From: Bizionia sp. M204
GTDB lineage: Bacteria; Bacteroidota; Bacteroidia; Flavobacteriales; Flavobacteriaceae
DNA: 64,000 nt
Reading direction: 5' to 3'
Assembly: GCF_023205095.1 (NCBI RefSeq)
Contig: NZ_CP046242.1
Location: 2,779,001-2,843,000, forward strand
Shown here: positions 61,687-64,000 of the stretch, piece by piece
Position numbering within the stretch: position 1 is the stretch's first letter
Layout: every line of letters starts with the position of its first letter
Notes under the pieces: generated by a model
What the model was told of the DNA's origin: nothing
Seen by the model: only the letters and a program-made list of their open reading frames with translations
The model's database searches: none
Program-made: the position numbers and the translations under genes

Positions 61687-62528
61687 TTTTTCCCGCCAAC
61701 ATAAGTCAATAATATTTCCACACGTCTGTCAAATTTTGCTTCACCACCTAAAGGAAATCTACCACGCATACCTACGTATTTCATGCGCTTTTTATCCACA
61801 CCTTTTCGTGCTAAATAATCGTAAATATATTTAGCTCTGGTAACCGATAAATTCTGCTTATTGGTTGCTCTATCAACAGCATCACGACGATTTTGTGTAC
61901 AACACACATGACCTTGAATGGTAAAATAAATATCGTCGCGTTCTAAAAGTGTTTCAGCAATTTTTTCTAATGTTTTTTTAGATTCCGGAAGTAGATAACT
62001 ATAGCCTGTTTTAAATAAAATATTTTCTAATAAAAATTTATCTCCAGCTTTTACATCGCCTTTTATGGCTTCAGAAAAATCCTTTTTTTTAGGTTTTACT
62101 AATTCGGCTTCTGTTCTTGGGGGCGAATAGGGTTTTACACGAATTTCAACTTTGCGGTTTAAGCCACGAATTTTGGCGACATTTTCTTCATCTAAAACTT
62201 TTAGTAATACTTCGCCTTTGCCATCTACATTGGTAATTTTAGATTCATCAAACTCATTATTCGAAAAAATGGTTTTAATAGAATTGGCTCGATATTGCGA
62301 GAGTTTTAAATTATAAGAATCACTCCCCGTATCATCGGTAAAACCGTAAATGGAAATTTTTTCAATATCTAGAGATTCTATTTCGGAAAGGAATAATAGC
62401 AACCTACTTTCTTCCGTTGGTAATACCACATATTCATCCGTTTCAAAAAACACAATATGCCTGCGCTCTTCTTGCGAAAAAAGCCAGTTGAAACCAATAA
62501 AAAATAGGATGACTATTCTTGTTTTCAT
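61683..62528 (-). CDS. Protein with two OmpA-like domains
   Basis: A 281-residue exported protein. A signal peptide ends near LFSQ (residue 19). An OmpA-like peptidoglycan-binding domain follows at about 20-130 (ISIYGFTDDTGSDSYNLKLSQYRA), and a second at about 145-280 (ILFKTGYSYLLPESKKTLEKIAETL and LSVTRAKYIYDYLARKGV). Tandem OmpA domains without a barrel suggest a periplasmic linker or scaffold between peptidoglycan and another partner. Downstream of the protease gene on the same strand. Confidence 0.8.
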   Translation of the reverse strand: MKTRIVILFFIGFNWLFSQEERRHIVFFETDEYVVLPTEESRLLLFLSEIESLDIEKISIYGFTDDTGSDSYNLKLSQYRANSIKTIFSNNEFDESKITNVDGKGEVLLKVLDEENVAKIRGLNRKVEIRVKPYSPPRTEAELVKPKKKDFSEAIKGDVKAGDKFLLENILFKTGYSYLLPESKKTLEKIAETLLERDDIYFTIQGHVCCTQNRRDAVDRATNKQNLSVTRAKYIYDYLARKGVDKKRMKYVGMRGRFPLGGEAKFDRRVEILLTYVGGKN

Positions 62529-62563
62529 TACTAAAAGGGCATATAAATTTCAATATATTTAAA

Positions 62564-64000
62564 TTATTTTAAATAACCATTATAAGTACTTGGATTCGAT
62601 AATATATTGGCTGCTTTTTTAATTTCTAAATTATGAACTTTATAATAATCATACAAACCTTCACGATACACGTATCGCTTAACAATTTCATCTGTTAAAA
62701 GGGTTAATAAATCTGCTTTATTCTCATCAATAGCAAGTGCTTTGGAGTTATTTAAATTACTAATTAATGTGTTATAATCTTTTTGAATGTTATCATCTAG
62801 TTGTTCCTTTTCAGCACTTTTTAAGACCTCTTCCAAGGCTTTTTCGGTTTCGGTAACATAGGTGAAATTATTCGTGTTTAAATAGCTTTTAAAATCATTA
62901 AAATCCGCGTTGGATAATTCAAAATCAGTAACATTCAAATTTGGATGCTTGTAATAATAATCCGTTGCATAATCGAATATTAAAAAGTCGTTTTGAATAG
63001 CATTTGTAATGGCGGAATTTTCAATAACATTTAAGGTTTCATCCGGTAAAACACCACCACCATCAAAAACCTTACGGCCGTTTTTAGTTTTAAACTCGTT
63101 GTAATTATCTTTTTCGATACGTACAGCATTGTTATTATCATCACGATGCCAATAATCTAATGCTTGAATACAACGCCCAGAAGGCGTGTAATAACGCGAA
63201 ATGGTAATTTTAAGTTGTGTACCATAAGACAAGGGCTTTGGTCGTTGTACAAGGCCTTTTCCAAAACTTCTAGAACCCACAATTACAGCACGATCTAAAT
63301 CTTGTAAGGAACCTGAAACAATCTCACTAGCTGATGCGCTTCCCCCATTAATAAGAACCACTAATGGAATTTCCGTATCAATTGGCTCTTTTTGGGTGTA
63401 ATATTCACGATTATATTTTTTGACTTTAGATTTAGTTGTTACAACCAATTGCCCTTTAGGGATAAATAGATTTACCACATTTACAGCTTCCAATAATAAA
63501 CCGCCAGGATTGCCACGTAAATCTAAAATAACACGTTCGGCACCTTGTGCTTTTAAATCACGCAAGGCATAACCTGTTTGTTGGGAGGCTTTATTATTAA
63601 ATTTATTTAAAACAATATAGCCTGTTTTATCATCCACCATAGAAAAATGAGGAACCGCATCAATTTCAATTTCCGACCGGGTAATTTTTGTAGTAAACTC
63701 CTTGCCTTGACGTAAGTAGGTAACATTTACTTGAGAACCGTTGGTGCCTTTTAGCAAATCGCCAGCGTCATCTTTATAATTGGCAATGACGGTGTTTTCT
63801 ATTTTTATAATTTCATCACCAGCTTTTAAACCGGCTTTATCTGCCGGATAATCTTTATATGGTTCAATAATAACTAGTTTGTCTTTCATGGTGCGCACAT
63901 TGGCACCAATTCCGGTATAATCACCAGTACGTCTTATTTTTTCAGCTTCTACATCTTGTTCATTGTAAAATTGGGTATAAGGATCTAAATCTTTCAGCAT
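62564..64000 (-). CDS. C-terminal processing peptidase (S41), N-terminus outside window
   Basis: At least 478 residues; the true start lies to the right of position 64000, and an ATG at the very edge is not claimed as the start. A PDZ domain lies near 25-115 (RTGDYTGIGANV, ADKAGLKAGDEI). The S41 protease core has ILDLRGNPGGLLLEAV, the catalytic Ser in INGGSASASEIVSGSL and Lys in SFGKGLVQRP. Such periplasmic proteases trim C-terminal tails of exported proteins. Its downstream neighbour is the OmpA protein, 35 bp away. Confidence 0.93.
   Translation of the reverse strand: MLKDLDPYTQFYNEQDVEAEKIRRTGDYTGIGANVRTMKDKLVIIEPYKDYPADKAGLKAGDEIIKIENTVIANYKDDAGDLLKGTNGSQVNVTYLRQGKEFTTKITRSEIEIDAVPHFSMVDDKTGYIVLNKFNNKASQQTGYALRDLKAQGAERVILDLRGNPGGLLLEAVNVVNLFIPKGQLVVTTKSKVKKYNREYYTQKEPIDTEIPLVVLINGGSASASEIVSGSLQDLDRAVIVGSRSFGKGLVQRPKPLSYGTQLKITISRYYTPSGRCIQALDYWHRDDNNNAVRIEKDNYNEFKTKNGRKVFDGGGVLPDETLNVIENSAITNAIQNDFLIFDYATDYYYKHPNLNVTDFELSNADFNDFKSYLNTNNFTYVTETEKALEEVLKSAEKEQLDDNIQKDYNTLISNLNNSKALAIDENKADLLTLLTDEIVKRYVYREGLYDYYKVHNLEIKKAANILSNPSTYNGYLK

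Noticed and set aside
1-64000. CRISPR arrays, insertion sequences, prophage
   Set aside because: No regularly spaced repeats, transposase-like, integrase-like or phage-structural proteins were found by reading.

Overview
The window looks like chromosomal DNA of a marine-type member of the Flavobacteriaceae (Bacteroidota). The evidence is AT-rich sequence, the flavobacterial -7 promoter motif TAnnTTTG close upstream of many starts, a type IX secretion sorting tail, a head-GIN (DUF2807) protein, DUF4837, DUF4175 and DUF6909 family proteins, and a GH3-type acyl-adenylating enzyme. No phage, insertion sequence or CRISPR array was seen.

Positions 1-28.7 kb hold a large surface-polysaccharide locus, all on the minus strand and so read from high to low coordinates. 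It runs: DUF6909 protein, Wzz-like chain-length protein, dTDP-L-rhamnose genes rfbB-A-C-D, a PAPS module (cysQ, a doubled DUF2061 protein, cysC, cysD, cysN), and a pseudaminic acid pathway (pseB, pseC, pseF, pseG, an N-formyltransferase, pseI). Then come a capsule-type transferase, an asparagine-synthase-like amide ligase, a frameshifted acetyltransferase, and a module present twice (O-antigen ligase/polymerase-like membrane protein plus beta-helix lipoprotein). The locus ends with a Wzx flippase, a third polymerase-like protein, a GT4 glycosyltransferase and UDP-glucose dehydrogenase, which is cut by the window edge. The formyltransferase sits where pseH would be expected, so the likely product is a 7-N-formyl pseudaminic acid.

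Positions 28.7-57.5 kb are mostly housekeeping. They hold GH3, an M23 peptidase, a 58-residue TatA, a DUF4837 lipoprotein, a LysM lytic transglycosylase, pgk, the DNA polymerase III delta-prime subunit, OmpH/Skp, a methyltransferase, mnmG, ybeY, a DUF4175 giant, gltX, an SPFH protein, glnS, folB, tRNA-Cys and rnr. Two perfect parS-type palindromes flank mnmG. A DUF1761 gene carries one in-frame stop codon.

Positions 57,523-58,386 form an 864-bp AT-rich gap without a gene. It contains a perfect DnaA box, five copies of a related 9-mer and two 18-mers spaced exactly 22 bp apart. The adjacent genes diverge from it, and with parS sites 17-20 kb away it is a good candidate for the chromosomal replication origin. 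To its right are a T9SS-exported leucine-rich protein, rpiB, a CDF metal exporter, an ElaA-type acetyltransferase, a double-OmpA protein and a C-terminal processing protease cut by the right edge.

All family assignments were made by reading motifs by eye; no database search was run.
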